Positions 32,027 through 47,000 of a stretch of 64,000 nucleotides of DNA are shown here, in pieces. The stretch lies in assembly GCA_963989385.1 (NCBI GenBank), contig OZ022498.1, positions 104,765,298 to 104,829,297 on the forward strand. Direction: 5' to 3'. Within the stretch, counting starts at the first letter, position 1. The number at the start of each line of letters is the position of its first letter. The notes under the pieces are model-generated. The model ran no database searches and was not told where the DNA came from. It saw only the letters and a list, made by a program, of their open reading frames with translations. The translations under genes were made by a program, and so were the position numbers. This DNA comes from Ctena decussata (lineage: Eukaryota; Mollusca; Bivalvia; Lucinida; Lucinidae).

Positions 32027-35000
32027 GTATGTTGCAAAAGAAAAGTGTCTTAGCAGAGTTCAGATATGGATGTGTTTGGAGGACAATTATGAGATACTTT
32101 TTGATCATACTCCATAAAAACATTGCATATTTATTTGGTTGAAGACATTTTTCCCCCTTCCAGCAGAGCTCCAGATTATGAGGAGTAACAGGGATAATTC
32201 AGAGATAATTTTTCTTATTTCTCAATGAAAACATACATTGTGACCCCTCATTAGAACCGTCTCAGTGAGACGGTTCTAATGAGGGGTCACAAAGTATGTT
32301 TTTATTGCAAAATAAGGAAAATTATCCTATAATTATCCTTGTTACCCCTTCTTATCTGGAGCTAATTATGACAAAGCTAATTTCAGCATTCTTTTGGAAA
32401 GGAAAAATAGGTTTAACAGCAGAATTACACAAGAATGATTTTAATATATGAGTTTATTATAGACTAGAGGGGGAAAACCCCTGTTTTAAAGTCAAATGAG
32501 AATACTGTAAATTGTAAATGCTGTCATTAGAATGCCTTTTCATGGTTCTGTTGTAGTCACACTTACCTGTTGCATGAAAAATAAACCTTATTCCACAATG
32601 ATCCTCCAAACGTGACCTTGTCTGGACCTCTACTTAGGGCTAGTCCTCACAGCTTGATCTTAGTCCTAATTGTTAGTATATGAAATGTTTGGACCAGAAA
32701 AAATATTTGGGCGAGCCTGGACAAAACTCCAGATATGTAATACATTTTGCAATGATTGCAATCATTTAGGTTATATTTAGACAATTTAACATGCTGCATG
32801 CGACAGATTTGTATCATGAAACATGTTTTTGGGGTGTTTACAAGGTGACACATGTTGCATGATGTGTGTCATGGAACATGTGGTGAGGTAAACCCACCTT
32901 AACAGGAATTTTCTATAATTAATGTTTCACAGTCTGTATACTAGATTTGATTTCACAAGCATGCATTCAGTGAACAGGAAAATCAGATATATTTGACTTT
33001 TGGCGTATGGATACACTTTCAAGGGAAGCAACTCTCATTTTCATTTTGCCTCCATTCTGAATTGGGGCCACATTATTGAAGCAGCCTAGAGATATTTGAC
33101 AGTAACATAAAGTTACCTTTTATCCTGATTCAAAGCTCTTTTTTAGTTCCAAGACTCCTAGGGACACATTCTTTTAAGAGCAGACATCTTTCAGGAAGGG
33201 TTTTGTCACACAGGGAAACAGACATAAAGTACACAAATTGTCTCCCTTTGAAAAAATGGCAGAAATACATGGCAATACACCCATACACCTAAAGAGTGAA
33301 TTAATATGTATCCATGTCCTGAAACATTTTTTTCATTCACAAAGCTCCAGATACAAAGTGATTTTGTGAGTGTAATTCTTATCGTTTTGTAATTATAATA
33401 TTTTTTAGGTAGTTTCATTGGGGGTTTAAGACAAATAATTCTCCTGGCATAGAAATAAAAATTATCTCTAATTGGATAACTTTTCAGACTACCAATCCAG
33501 GGGCCACAAGATCGATCCTCCACTTCTCCGGTCTTTCGGATGAGACTTTAAAGTGTGGTCCCGTCTATATATGACCTCGTTCTTGGTGGGATGTTAAACA
33601 TGAGTTCACTCACTCATAAGACTCAGTCTTATCTTGATCTCATATTTCTGCAGGTTCCATCAGTGCCGGTTATTGACTGGGAGAAATACACAAGTAATCT
33701 GGACTTCTCAAACATTGGTTTACACAGACATATGACAAGGTTGAAAAGACAACTGGTGGATGGCTCTGGAGGTATTATTAAGGTGAATGGGTACACTTTC
33801 AAGGGAAGCAACTATGCCATTTTCTTTTTTGACTCTTTTTCTTGATGTGGGGCAACTCTTAAAGGAAATAATTTGCTTCTTTGGGAGCAAATTCTTTTTC
33901 TTGAAAAGTGGACCCCTTTTGAAAAACCTTTTCTTTCAGGTAAACAAATCCAAAGTCACAAAAATTGTTCCCCTTTGTAGAAATGGCAGAAAAACATGAA
34001 GGTGTATTCAAGTACTTTAAGCCGTGATAGGGAAGATGTTTTCAGAAAGGAACCTTTTCATATGGAGACTTTCTAGAATTTAGGAAACAAAAGTTTGTAC
34101 AAAATGGTTATGACCAGCCAAGATAGACCAACTTGTGCAGCTCTGCAGAGTGATCAAGAGTCTTCACATTTCACTATATACAGTTTTCAGAATTCATAGA
34201 TTATATATGTGAAAAGGGAAGACTGATCAGACTGTTCTTATATGCAGGCTGATCTGAATCTTCCCTTTTCAGCTTGCCTGCAAGAAAGTACTGAAGAGCT
34301 GTTGTTGTCACCCTGGCATCAGCATCCATATTTGTGTCTGTATAAACGGATGTTTTGGTTAAAGCTTTCATTTAGATGAGCAAGGTGTCATCAGGCAAAC
34401 TATCCTGTATGTGTACAGGTCTTGTTGCACATGCTGTATGGTACTTTTTTTCATGTTATGCCATTCATATTACATCAGCACTATTTTGACAAGCTTTACT
34501 TGTCTCTAGATCACTCAGGCCCTAGTTCAGTTAATGGTGAAGAAGATTCTCAAGCCCAAGAGGTTATTCGAGGTCGTGTCAAGACTGAAGAAAAAACAGG
34601 CACATACAACCAACTCTGGACTGTAGAAGAACAAAAGAGGTAATGAACCAAACAAATCTGAGCACCAGTAGGTAGAAAATTATTTGAGAACAGTCTAGGC
34701 AAATGGTTGTGATCTGGACCTTCATTGGCTTAAGATCATTCTTATATGTTGTACAATTGAAGCAGGATCTTGCACAGACTTTGTAATTTTGCAGGGGACT
34801 ATATTCCGCCCTTCATACATTGTTTACATTATGAAGAAGCATGACATCACATGATCGAAAATGCCCTTATGACAGGGGCGTAACTAGGGGAAATTTCATA
34901 ATACGCACAACCATGTTTTATTCTCTACTACTTGAAGGGAAAGCTAGTATTTCAGCCACTTTGGTAATTGGTATTGAAATTTTGTCTAATTTATAAATTT

Positions 35001-38000
35001 TCAGCATGCAAATATGCAGGTGCGTTTTGAAATTTTGTCAATTTTGACAAAATTTCAATACGCACTTGCGTATTTGCCGTATAGGTAGCTACGCCCTTGT
35101 ATGATTTTGTTCACAGCAGTAGATGTTCTAAACAAAATCATAATCTCCTAATAAAGTATAAGGTACCTTCTTAGTACATGCACATATGAGCCGCGACACG
35201 ACAAAACCAACAATGTGGTCGTGCTCCCAGCGCAGACTCAGATCAGCCTGGGCATCCGCCCAGTCTGATCAGAGTCTTCGCTGGCCGCATGAAGGTAGCT
35301 TAGTCCCTAGGCTACCCTTTAGGCGCTTAGCGAAGTCTCTGATCATACTGGACAAATACCCAGGCTGATTTGAGACAACCACTTTGTTGGTTTTCTCGTG
35401 TTGCGGCTCATATAAATGACTGCCTGTATTCTGGCATGTAAAATGCCTGTTTTCTGACAGGTTTGTCTTAATGTAAGAATGACGGGGAATAGGAAACTTT
35501 CGGGGGAAGTAACTCTGATGTCTTCTTTTCCTCCTTTCTTAGTGGGTTCAGCTATTTAAGAGAAATTTGCTCCTGACTCCTAAGATAGGAGAGCAAATTC
35601 TTTTTTTAAGAATGGACCCCAGTTTGGGAGAGTTTCATTTTCCAGGAAAGCAAACAGAAAATTCCAAAAATTGTATCCCTTTGAAGAAAATGGTGGAAAA
35701 AAACATTGCAGTGTGCCCACGACCCTTAAACGTAATCCAAGAACAGAGATGTAAAATGTTTGTACTGTTGAAGTAGTTGCAGTTTTGAATTTTTTTAACA
35801 GATTAGAAGAGCTGCTGTTGAAATTTCCTCCTGAGGAAGTGGAGGCAAAGAGATGGCAGAAAATTGCTGCTGCTCTGGGCAATAGGACTCCTATACAGGT
35901 CAGTATTTGGATGAAAAGACAGAGGGAGCTTATTGTAAAATAACTCAATGCTATTTTGGATATAATGCTGTCATATCATGGCTCCCTTTGAGACCCAGCT
36001 GCACAGAAATACAAGGCAAATGAATGCTTATTTGCCTTGTGTTACTTTGTTGCTTAGTCTTGGTTTAGTGCTATTCATTTATAATGCTACTTTTTACTGT
36101 GGGCCCTTAACATAGCATAATAATGGGATTGTACCATATGTTGAGAAAATAAGTTGCATTATGGGAGAACAAGCTTCATGCCATGTACATCAGATTTTAT
36201 GGCATTCTCATCAAACAGCATGTATAGTAATGGTCAGTGCAGACTGAGGTCAACACTTAAAAAAAGTAAAGAATCCTTGTGAGATGCCACAATGTACAGT
36301 AATGGAGGACTGTGATCTGTAAGGTGGCATTCTCTGGAGACCTTTTCATTGTTTTTTTTATAGATTTGTGCAAGGGTTTGGGTTGGTTTTTGGTTTCTGC
36401 AATATGCATTTATTATGGCTTTGGATTCCTTTTCATGTGTAACAACGCATGCATTGATACAGTATCAGTTCTGTTAACTTGTATTCTTCAATTCCTCCTG
36501 TGTGTGGTCTGTCTTGAAGTCTTGTTCTTTTCTGTCTACAATGTAATTCTGACGTCTTTTGCTACTACCTTCAAATTTAGACAAGTTTGGTTGCCCTGTT
36601 GTAGAAGTTTTATTTGAATTGTTGGCTTACAGAGAGGTGACCCATATTTGAGCCGCGACGTGACAAAACCAACAATGTTGTTGTGCGCCCAGTGCAGACT
36701 CAGATCAGCCTGGGCATCCGCCCAGTCTGATCAGAGTCTCCGCTGTCCGCATGGCGGTAGCTTAGACCCTTAGCTACTCTTTGAGCACTTAACGAAGAGT
36801 CTGTTCAAACTTGGCCGCTGTCCAGGTTAATCTGAGTCTTCGCTGTGCGCACAACCACATTGCTGGTTTTTTCGTGTCGCGGCTCATTTAGAAATGAGGC
36901 AAAATGAAAATGGCAATTAGTTATCGTGAAAGTATACCCAGTTGTCTTAGGAGATCTTATAGGCTCATGCCAATTTACATTTCAGGTGCAGAGTCGTGTT
37001 CAGAAGTATTTTATTAAACTGGCTAAAGCAGGCTTGCCGATTCCTGGAAGAAGACCTAATGTTAACGCTTATGGTATTAGAAAGGTTAGTGCTCTTTTTC
37101 AAGATGCTCACGATATATGATGGGCAACAGAAGGGCCTTTAAAGAGGGTTGGAGTGTACTACATTTGAACTAAAAAGATACAGAGATAGGATGATGCTTA
37201 TTTCGTCTTGTTTAGAACAAATGGTATTGGACTAAGTTTATGAACAAAATAATATCTCTCGATAATTTGCATAAAACTGCTTGCATAAATTTTCAAAATG
37301 TTATGTAATACAGAGCATTCTGGTTTATACATATGAAAAGCTGAACACATCTGGTTTCCAATTTTTGTCGCACCTGCTTTAGCAAGGTGCGATATAGGAG
37401 TTCACTTTTCCGTCCGTCCGTACGTCAGTCATTCCGTACGTCCGTCCGTCAACAATTACGTCGACCCTAGGCTCTCTAGCATTTAAGTCCATTTCTCGCA
37501 AAGTATTATACATACAATCATCAAACCTGGCATAAAGCTTTTTCTTAGGATGTTCTTGAGGGCTGTTGCTCTTATTTTTACCCTTACCCTGTATTTTATG
37601 CTCTGCTGACTTTGTAAAACAGGCCACCAACAATTACGTCAACCCTTGCGTCGACCCTAGCATTTAAGTCCATTTCTCGCAAACTATGATACCTACAATC
37701 ATCAAACCTGGCATAAAGCTTCTTCTTAGAGTGTTCTTGAGGGCTGTTGCTCTTATTTATACCTTCACCTTTGTTTTATGCTCTGCTGACTTTGTAAAAC
37801 CGTCCCTCAACAATTAAGTCAACCCTAGCGTTTAAGTAGATATCTCGCAAATTATGATACTTACAATCATCAAACCTGGCATAAAGCTTCTTCTAAGAAA
37901 GTTTTCGAGGGCTATTGCTCTTATTTATACCTTGACCTATATTTCATGCTCTACGGACTTAGTAAAATTGTATATTCAAAATTATGTCCACCCTAGTGTT

Positions 38001-41000
38001 TAAGTCCATTTCTCACGATTTATGATACCTAGAATCATCAAACCTGGCATCCAGTTTCTTCTTAAAATGTTCTTGAGGGCTGATGCAATTAATTTACCCT
38101 TTACATATATTTCATGCTCTGCTGACTTCGCAAAATTTAAATCCCAAAATGTATATCGGCCCTTAAGTCCTTTCGTCTGAAAGTATGATACCTGTAGTCA
38201 TCACACCTGGCATAAAGTTTCTTCTTAGAATGTTCAGGAGGGATGTTGCAGTTATTCCTACCCTTTGCCTATATTTCATGCTCTTCTGACTTAGTAAAAT
38301 TTTACATCCAAAATTGTGTTGACCCTAGCATTTTTGTCCATTTTTCATAAAGTTCTTTTAACTATATAGTCTTTACTACTGTGGAAACGCAATGCAGGTG
38401 CGACATAGCATTCCGCGGAATTCTTGTTTTTCTTTTCGTTTTTCGTTTTTTTTTTGGTATCAGTCAGTTAGGAATAGGTTTTTAGAGCTTTAAAATTGAA
38501 CATGATTTGTGTTAATTTATGCATGTAAACACTTACACCAGCATACAAGAAAGACATAATTTCCCAATACAAAAGGTTTTGAATTGTTGCATGTACATGT
38601 TCATGCAAATTATATGATTTTATGTCTCCATGTGGTTCACCTGTACCTATAAATCTTATCTCACCAATGTTATCTCACCCTGGATTGGATAAAAATCACA
38701 TTTAGTTAATGCATTGGCTGTATAGGAGCTCATGTAGCTGCGTCGGCAAGTGATATTAGCAATGTAACATCAGGTAACGCCATTATAACAAATTGTGGCA
38801 CATAATGTAAATAAGCAAGGATAAAAAAACATTGTTTAAACAGCAAGAAACTTCCATGTTTGGTTACATTGAACATTGCTTCAAACAGCTATGCATATAC
38901 AGTAGAACTTCAATGGCTCAAGCAGCCTTGGGACCATCAAAATTAGTTCCAGCCAAAGGTAGTTCTACCCATCCAGGGCTAGTTTCTATATAAGTTGACC
39001 TCTAGGGACACAAGAACGAGTTCTATCCATGCAGGGTATACGAGCCATCAGGATTCGAGCCATTGAAGTTCTACTGTAGATATCTATGCAAGAATGTTTG
39101 TTTTTATGAACACCACAAGAGCAAACATACAGCTTTATAGAGAAATGAAAACATCATCAAAGCTGGTATTTTCATGTCAGAGCTATTTATACTTTCAGGG
39201 GTTTCAAAGACAGAATCAGTACCGTAAGTTCTATTTCCAAGCCTCCACATTTTTACATGCCTATGACCCTCCTGTATACATGTCAGATGATGAAGACTCC
39301 CAGGACTATTATGGCAGCATAGACTCACAGTCACAGGCAGACTCCACAGATGATATTATGGATGATACAGTCTCTGTAAGTACTACCGTAAAAACTTTAA
39401 AAAATGGGACACGTTACCTAAAATGATTATCGCAACTGTCCTAAAAATGAAAGTTTTGTTTTACAGTGCCGTAATGCATGTAAAAGATGCTGATGGGATG
39501 GCAAACAGTGAAGACCCTGATCAGACTGCTCCTTTTGGAGCAGTCTGATCTGGGTCTGCACTATTTTCACAGACATATCTGCCCTATTATTCAGAATTTT
39601 TAGGATATTATAAACCATGTTAGGAAAATATAGTTATCCCATCATAAGGCAAAAAAATAAAAATCTTGTTTCCGGTTCCCCTACCAACCCTATATTTTTG
39701 GGGCCTACACAAACTTTATGAAGGCCAAAATGAGATTTTTATGTCAATTTTAGGCCTTTTTAAAGATTTTTTATAGATTTTCCATACAAAAAAAGTAATA
39801 AAAAAAGTTTGCCTGCCTACTGACTCTAAATATTTTGGAAACATAACTGGAAACAAGACATTGTTTTTCTTTGGCCTAATGGTTCTCCCCTCATATCACT
39901 ATTTTAGATGTAATGCTATCGTGTCATGAACCCTCTTAGACCAAACTACAAAGGAATATAAGATGAATGAGCATTTCAAAAATATAAAAATGTAATGATG
40001 AGATATGCTCACAATTTTAGGAACATTTAACTGACCATTTCTTGAAAATTGTTTGAAAAGTGATCGAAATGTTGCTATCACAAGATTTACATCTGACAGC
40101 AGAAAGATCAAGGGTTGTAACTCTGGCGGAAAGAACCCTGTCATGACCCAAATGAAAATATCATCCACTTCAAATTCCACTTCGAGTAATGGGAACAGTT
40201 GCATGAAAATCAGGTTAAAATTGATTGAGAAATTTCAGCCACACAATTCCTGTTCCAGGACTGATAAAATGCTGTAACTGTTGTAGAAAATGTCCATTCA
40301 TAAGCCTAAGAAAATATGCGTCACTTGAGATGGTGGTAACATTTTCCTGAGAGTTTTCTAGAAAATTGAGGAGCCCCTGTTGTTCAGTAGGTTAAGTGCT
40401 GGCCTGCAGATGTAGGGGTCCTGGGTTCGATCCCCACTTGATGCAAGAATCCATTCAGATGTAAATGGGGTTCCATTGCACACATCCTTTCATTATCACC
40501 CTATCATGGTCTTGATATAACTGAAATACTGTTGAAATGGACATAAAATTGCAAGTCAATCTAGAAAATTGGCTGAAAACCACCCTACCAAAAGAAAATT
40601 TGTGCTAGAATTACTGGTTCAGAAAATGAAATCAACATTTTAGCATATATTTTTGTCAGGATGATGAGAGTGTTCCCATTGAACTGCGAAGTTCTGAAGA
40701 ATATCAACAGTTACTGCTGCTGAAGAAATTGAGGAAAGAGAAGATGAACAAACAGTCAAAGATTGTAGAACATATTGGGTATAAGGTAGGAAACAGAAGA
40801 TTTTTAACCTTATAGAGCAAAGGTGAACCCTAGCACACCTGTTTATGTCTAGCCTCTCATAAAAATGACAAAGGCGAACAGTGCAGACCCAGATCAGATG
40901 CTGCAAAATGCAAAAGGGTCTTCCCTGGTTCAGGGTTCGCGCTACCGCTCGCCAAAGTCGCCAAATGCGATAAAATATTTTTTTTGGCTCCAAAAATATT

Positions 41001-44000
41001 GATTTGGCGAAAACAAGTGGCGAAAAAAAAAAATAAAAAAAAAAACAACCAATAAAAACGTATGGCAAAGTTTTACGGTATCAGAGACGATCTCCACAAT
41101 CATTAATCAACACCTTCAATTACCGTTAATCTGCTCCTGAAGTAGCCTAGTCCACAGTGACGGGACAACAAGCAGACGCTTCATGCCTCAAGGCTCGATG
41201 TTATGTAACCTTCAACGTATGTCTATCAGTGGCATTATATTTGATTGCTCAGGTAAACACATCATTGACACCTTACGAGCTAATAAACTCACTGATCTGT
41301 GAAAATACAGGGGGCTGTTGATTGTCGATTAGAAAACGGTACAAAAAGATCAAACGACATACCGACGAGTGTTGACCATGTGAAAAGGCGCTAAGCCACG
41401 TCTCACTATTATACAAATCAGCATGTGCAATACATTTAAGAGACTTTTATTATCACTTTCCAGATCATAGAGTTCAAAGATTGTCTATGCGAGTCTTGTA
41501 TGACCGCATGAATGCGAAGGCTGATCAATGTTTTCGCTTGTTGCAAACTCCGTAAAGTAGTTTTTTTTGGGTCATTTATCCGAACTTTAATAGATTATGG
41601 TGCAAAACTTATACATAATTAAATATATAAGTTTTGATTCTGCTGTTTTACACATACCGATTTTTTTATGTCAAAATGTTCAGAATTTGAACATTGTTAT
41701 ATAATCTTTAGTCTACAACAACTCTCAATCACTGAAACAAAACTCGTATGCAAGAGGAGGATGAAAAACTGAGAACGATAATAAGGGGAGACCACACAGC
41801 ATAACTCTAAAGTACTAGCTTTTGCAAAGCTTCTCAAGTACTAGCTTTTGCAAAACAAAATTCCTGGGTCAGATTGTCTCACAATAATAATAGCTAATGA
41901 TCATAAATAAATAATAATAATAAAGGAACAGTGATAATAAACAATTAGAAATAAATAATCATTAGGATATATAAAATGGTTTAGGCTATTTGTAATAGGT
42001 TCTTAAAAAACAGAACAGGCAAAACAGACTACAATTCATGAAAAAGAATTAGAATGTGTTTGGGTACAAGTAAGATCACACGGACATAACCTTCTTGTTG
42101 GTGGTATTTATAGGCCTCCAAATGCTGGACCAAATTATTGGACGCTTATTCAAGAATCTATCGACAGGGCAAAAAATACGAACATAAGCAATATTGTGAT
42201 ACTTGGTGATCTTAACAACGACTTGCTGATACCGCAAAGATGTAAACACCTTAAAGATATTATTTCAAACTTTAATTTTAAGCAACTCATAGAAGAGCCT
42301 ACTCACTTTACTGAGAACTCGTCTTCTCTAATCGATATAATAATGGTAACTAATAGTAACAACGTTGTTGCAAGTGAAGTTTGTGACCCCTTTATTCCAA
42401 ATATGGTAAGATACCACTGCCCTACTGCTGTAATATTAAAGTTCTTAAAACCTCAATTAAAAACATTTAAACGCAAAATCTGGAAATATGAACAAGGAGA
42501 CTATAATGCATATAGATACTTACTCAGACAAAAAAATTTAAACGACATTGTAACGAACATTGATGAAAATATTGATAACATTGCAGATAAGATAAGCTCA
42601 AACATTCTCGATGCAGCTACTGAATCTATTCCTAATAAAGTTGTAACAATAAGACCCGGAGATCCACCTTGGATGCACAACGCAATAAGAAAACTGATTC
42701 GCCAAAGAAAACGATTACATAAGCAAGCTAAAGCCACTAATAACGCTTTAAAGTGGGCCAAATTTAGGAAGTTAAGGAACAAAATCACAAATAAAATCAG
42801 ATCTGCTAAGTACAACTATGAGATGAGCATAGCAGATAGACTTAAAAATAATACTACAGATGTTAAAACATGGTGGAAATTAGCCAAGCAGGTTTTAAAT
42901 ATAGACACTAACAAAGAAATAATTCCTCCCATAACGTATAATGACACAGTATTTGAAGATAATCTTGATAAAGCTGAAATATTTAACTCTTTCTTCGTCA
43001 ACCAGACGCAGCTAAGTGGTGTTCCTCCACTCTTACCAGAAGTTATATATCCTCAGTATCCTCCCCTTGAAAATATAACCATAACTCCAATCGAAGTTAA
43101 AGATGTACTTAGGAATCTTAACATAACAAAAGCGTCAGGGCCCGACTTGATGAGTCCACGCTTATTGAAAGAAGCATCAAATGAACTGTGCACTCCTCTT
43201 AGTTTCTTCTTTAATCTCCTAATACAAGAAGGCAGATTTCCCCTTGCTTGGAAATTATCAAATGTGGTCCCTGTACACAAGAAAGATGACCGCAGTACAC
43301 CCGACAACTATCGTCCAATATCTTTATTAAGCAATTTAGGTAAATCAATGGAAAAGTGCACCCACAAACACGTTTATAACTACTGTATCACTAATAACAT
43401 TATAACTCCATTTCAGTCAGGTTTTGTTCACGGAGACTCAACGACATACCAGCTGCTAGACATTTATAATACATTTTGCGAGGCGGTAGATTCAGGGAAA
43501 GAAGTACGTGTGGTCTTTTGCGATATCAGCAAGGCGTTTGATCGAGTTTGGCACGAGGGCCTCCTACACAAACTAAGCTGTATTGGAATTTCAGGGAAAC
43601 TATTAAATTGGTTTCGTGACTATCTTGCAGAAAGAAAACAGCGCGTTGTGCTTAATGGCTATGCGTCAGAATTTAAGGCAGTGAATGCTGGAGTGCCCCA
43701 AGGATCTATATTAGGCCCCTTATTATTTTTAATTTATATAAACGATATTGTTAGAACCCTCAATTGTAACGTGCGCCTTTTTGCGGATGACACAAGTTTG
43801 TATGTTGTCGTAGAAAATCCAACCGCTGCTGCAAATATTCTAAATGATAACTTAACAAATGTGCATAATTGGGCTGTTCAATGGTTAGTTAGTTTTAACC
43901 CGTCAAAAACAGAATCGATGGTTATTTCGAGAAAACGTAATAAACCTCTTCATCCCCAGCTGGTAATGAATGACATAGTGGTAAATGAAGTTGACATACA

Positions 44001-47000
44001 TAAACACTTAGGAATCGTTTTTAGTAATGATTGTAATTGGCATGCTCATATATTAGGAATTGCTAACAAAGCATGGCAACGGATAAATATCTTAAGGGCT
44101 TTTAAATTTAAATTGGACAGAAATTCACTTGAACGTATGTATTTCTCTTTTATCCGACCTGTTCTGGAGTACTCTGGAACAGTTTGGGATAATTGTTCTA
44201 ATGAAGATAAAAAATATATTGAATCTATTCAAATTGAAGCAATGAGAATAGTAACCGGGGCAACTAAATTATGCAGCATAGCTAAACTGTACGATGATAC
44301 CAGATGGGAGACGCTTCAAACGAGACGGTATAGACAAAAACTGATAATATTTTATAAAATGATTTATGGACTTGCCCCTTTCTATTTAAATAACTTGGTC
44401 CCTTCATTAGTACAGGAAACTTCTCGTTATTCATTAAGGAATGCCCAAAATGTTACATCAGTTCACGGAAATACAAATTTATACTTAAATTCTTTTCTCC
44501 CATCTGTTATCAGAGACTGGAATGTTCTACCTTTAGAAATAAGAAACTCCGATTCTCTTTCTAATTTTAAACGTAAACTTGTAGGCCAACGCATTAAACC
44601 TCCATCTTATTACAATTATGGAGAAAGACAAACACAAATTTATCATACAAGATTAAGACTAGAATGTAGTATACTTAGATCTCACCTTTATAAAAAAAAT
44701 ATCATTGATTCTCCATTATGCACCTGTGGTGCCGTCGAAACAACAAAACATTTTTTCATAAGCTGTCCTAATTACAATAGACTAAGGAATCAGTATCTTG
44801 CAGAATTCACTCATCTACCAATTCAGACGCTTTTGTGCGGTAACAGTGAAATATCGGACATAGAAAACGAAAACGTTTTTAGAGCAGTTCATACATTTAT
44901 AGCTCGTTCTGATAGATTTTCGCGATGAATTAATTTATATTTCAACATGATATTATTGTCGCTACATCATTGAATTTTCATTCTCCATAATTTTAGGATC
45001 GATATTTTCCTCGTGGTGAATTGTCGCTGGCTGACGCATGCGTTATCGGATGGGTACGAATTTCAATTCACTCCGGCCTCGCCGTCGTGGATTGATGTTT
45101 CGTGATCCGCCCTCAAACGACATGTGTTAATCAGCGATGGTTCACGGGTAAGGAAAAATGATTCTCAACTATAAGATGTACACAGACATATTAATACAAT
45201 AAATGTATCAATTACCTAATTGCTGAATGAACCAAACTAATGCTTTACCATGACTCTCTGAAATGCGTGGCTTGTGGTCTGGGGCGGTTCGGTGGGACTG
45301 AGGGGCGGCAACACGGCTTGGACCATTTCTTTTTTTTGACTAAATAGTACAATATTGTTGAGAACTGGTAGATCTATTGAACAATATCATGTAATCTGGG
45401 ACAAGTAATCTTTTCGTAGCCTGTATAATGCTATAGATAAATCTATAATTTATGTATGTTTGCTTAAGATCTACTATGTTCAAAAAATACGCTCATACTA
45501 CTAGAAACCATAATGAAACAGTATTTTGGACTTCATCATGATGCACAATATTTTGAATTGTAAATTGATCACTACTAGGAGAGGATACCTATAAGTTCTT
45601 AGAACTTGTTTTCCGATCCTAACATTATATGTATGTGTGAATATGATTTGTACAAAAGATGAAATAAAATATTGTTTAAACCAATTCATGAAAAACAGAG
45701 GGCAGATAAAATATTTAATTAAAAGATTGTAAGCTTTATTAGCAGTGTTAACCTCTTTCAACTGTCAGAGGAAAATGATTATGTCATGTAATAGACTCAA
45801 ACCAGTCTAAACAACCACAGTAAACTGCAAGTTAAGGAATATGTGTGTGTGTGTGGGAGGGGGGGGGGGGGGAGAAAGATATTTTCAAAGAATTCTTAAT
45901 ATTGCGAAAAACTGGCTTAAGTTCAAAGAATCTGGCACAAACAATATCAATTTGGCGAAAGTGGTGGCGAAAGAAAAAAATATCCAAGCGCTAACCCTGC
46001 CTGGTTGCATAGAATTTATTGCAGTGTGTATAAGAATGATGATAAATAAATAAAGACACTCCTTAAATGATGAATAGACTTACACAGTTTATAAGAATAG
46101 AAAAGTCCACTCGACATAAATAGGTTAAGTTTGAGTTTGGACTTTGACCTTGCTTTCTGCATCATTACACATCGTCTTGACTGTCAAATAATTTTGAAAT
46201 CCCACCATGCAGGGCAAAGTTATGCTGGATATGAACATGTTTCACTGAAGTGTATGCACAAAGTTTAAGTGCCCAGTATGACCTTGACCTTCCGGTTAAA
46301 GATATGGTTCTTCCATGCAACTGTATTTGCCATTCAGGTAACAGTAATTAGTAATATTTCCTGATTGGATAATTTAAAGTGCATTTGGATTACATGACTG
46401 AAGAGTATGTTTTAGAAAGTATTAACAGAGCTCCAGATACAGATTGATTTTGAGGATAATTTTTTTTTGTCAGTAAAAACCTGTGTCTTAATCCCTCATT
46501 AGAACCTCATACGTTGTGACCTCTCATTAAGACCATCCTTGTGAGATAGTTCTCCTTTTGTGGAGTTCTGGTATTAGCGTAAGCTGTCTACACAGAGCTC
46601 CAGATAAGAGGGGATACTGAGGATAATTCAAAGATAATTTTTCTTATTTCTCAACAAAACATATGTTGAGAGCCCTCATCAGAACCGTCTCATCGAGACA
46701 GTTCTTATGAGGGGGTCACATCATATGCTTTTATAGACAAATCAGAAAAATTATCCCTGTTACCTCTTCTTATCTTGGAACACTGCTACATACACAAAGT
46801 TATTATTGTCTTTCTACAGTGTGACAGATGTGAGTGTGAACCAATTGTGGGTACTCGCTGGCACTGTGTTGATTGTCCAAAAGATCTCGCCATAGACTTC
46901 TGTGATGACTGTGTTGATAGGTGAGCCATAGAATATATATAGAGAAAATACCATGTTAGTGTCTTTTGATATCAAGCTTATTAGGCAAGACCAGAAACAG

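Larger units (their letters stand above)
40931..45999. mobile_element. hAT-like element holding LINE-F (ZZZ3 intron 7)
   Basis: The left end CAGGGTTCGCGCTA (40931-40944) and the right end, complement of TAGCGCTT-type sequence ending AACCCTG (45999), form imperfect TIRs. CGCCAAAGTCGCCAAAT at the left parallels the complement of ATTTGGCGAAAGTGGTGGCGA at the right. The left arm also has its own inverted partner (ATTTGGCGAAAACAAGTGGCG). Flanks share CCTGGTT (40924-40930 and 46000-46006), 7 bp. CAGGG termini with a 7-8 bp duplication suggest a hAT-type element. No transposase is seen. Confidence 0.6.

Noticed and set aside
33772..33845. Longer version of ZZZ3 exon 2 using the next GT
   Set aside because: It would put exon 3 out of frame, and the extra sequence is the start of an M3 MITE.
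36312..36617. 101-codon hydrophobic open frame
   Set aside because: It lies in a ZZZ3 intron, is T-rich, and has no splice, signal or family support.
40390..40460. tRNA gene on the + strand
   Set aside because: B box GGTTCGATCCCC is good but the acceptor stem does not form; a SINE tail follows.
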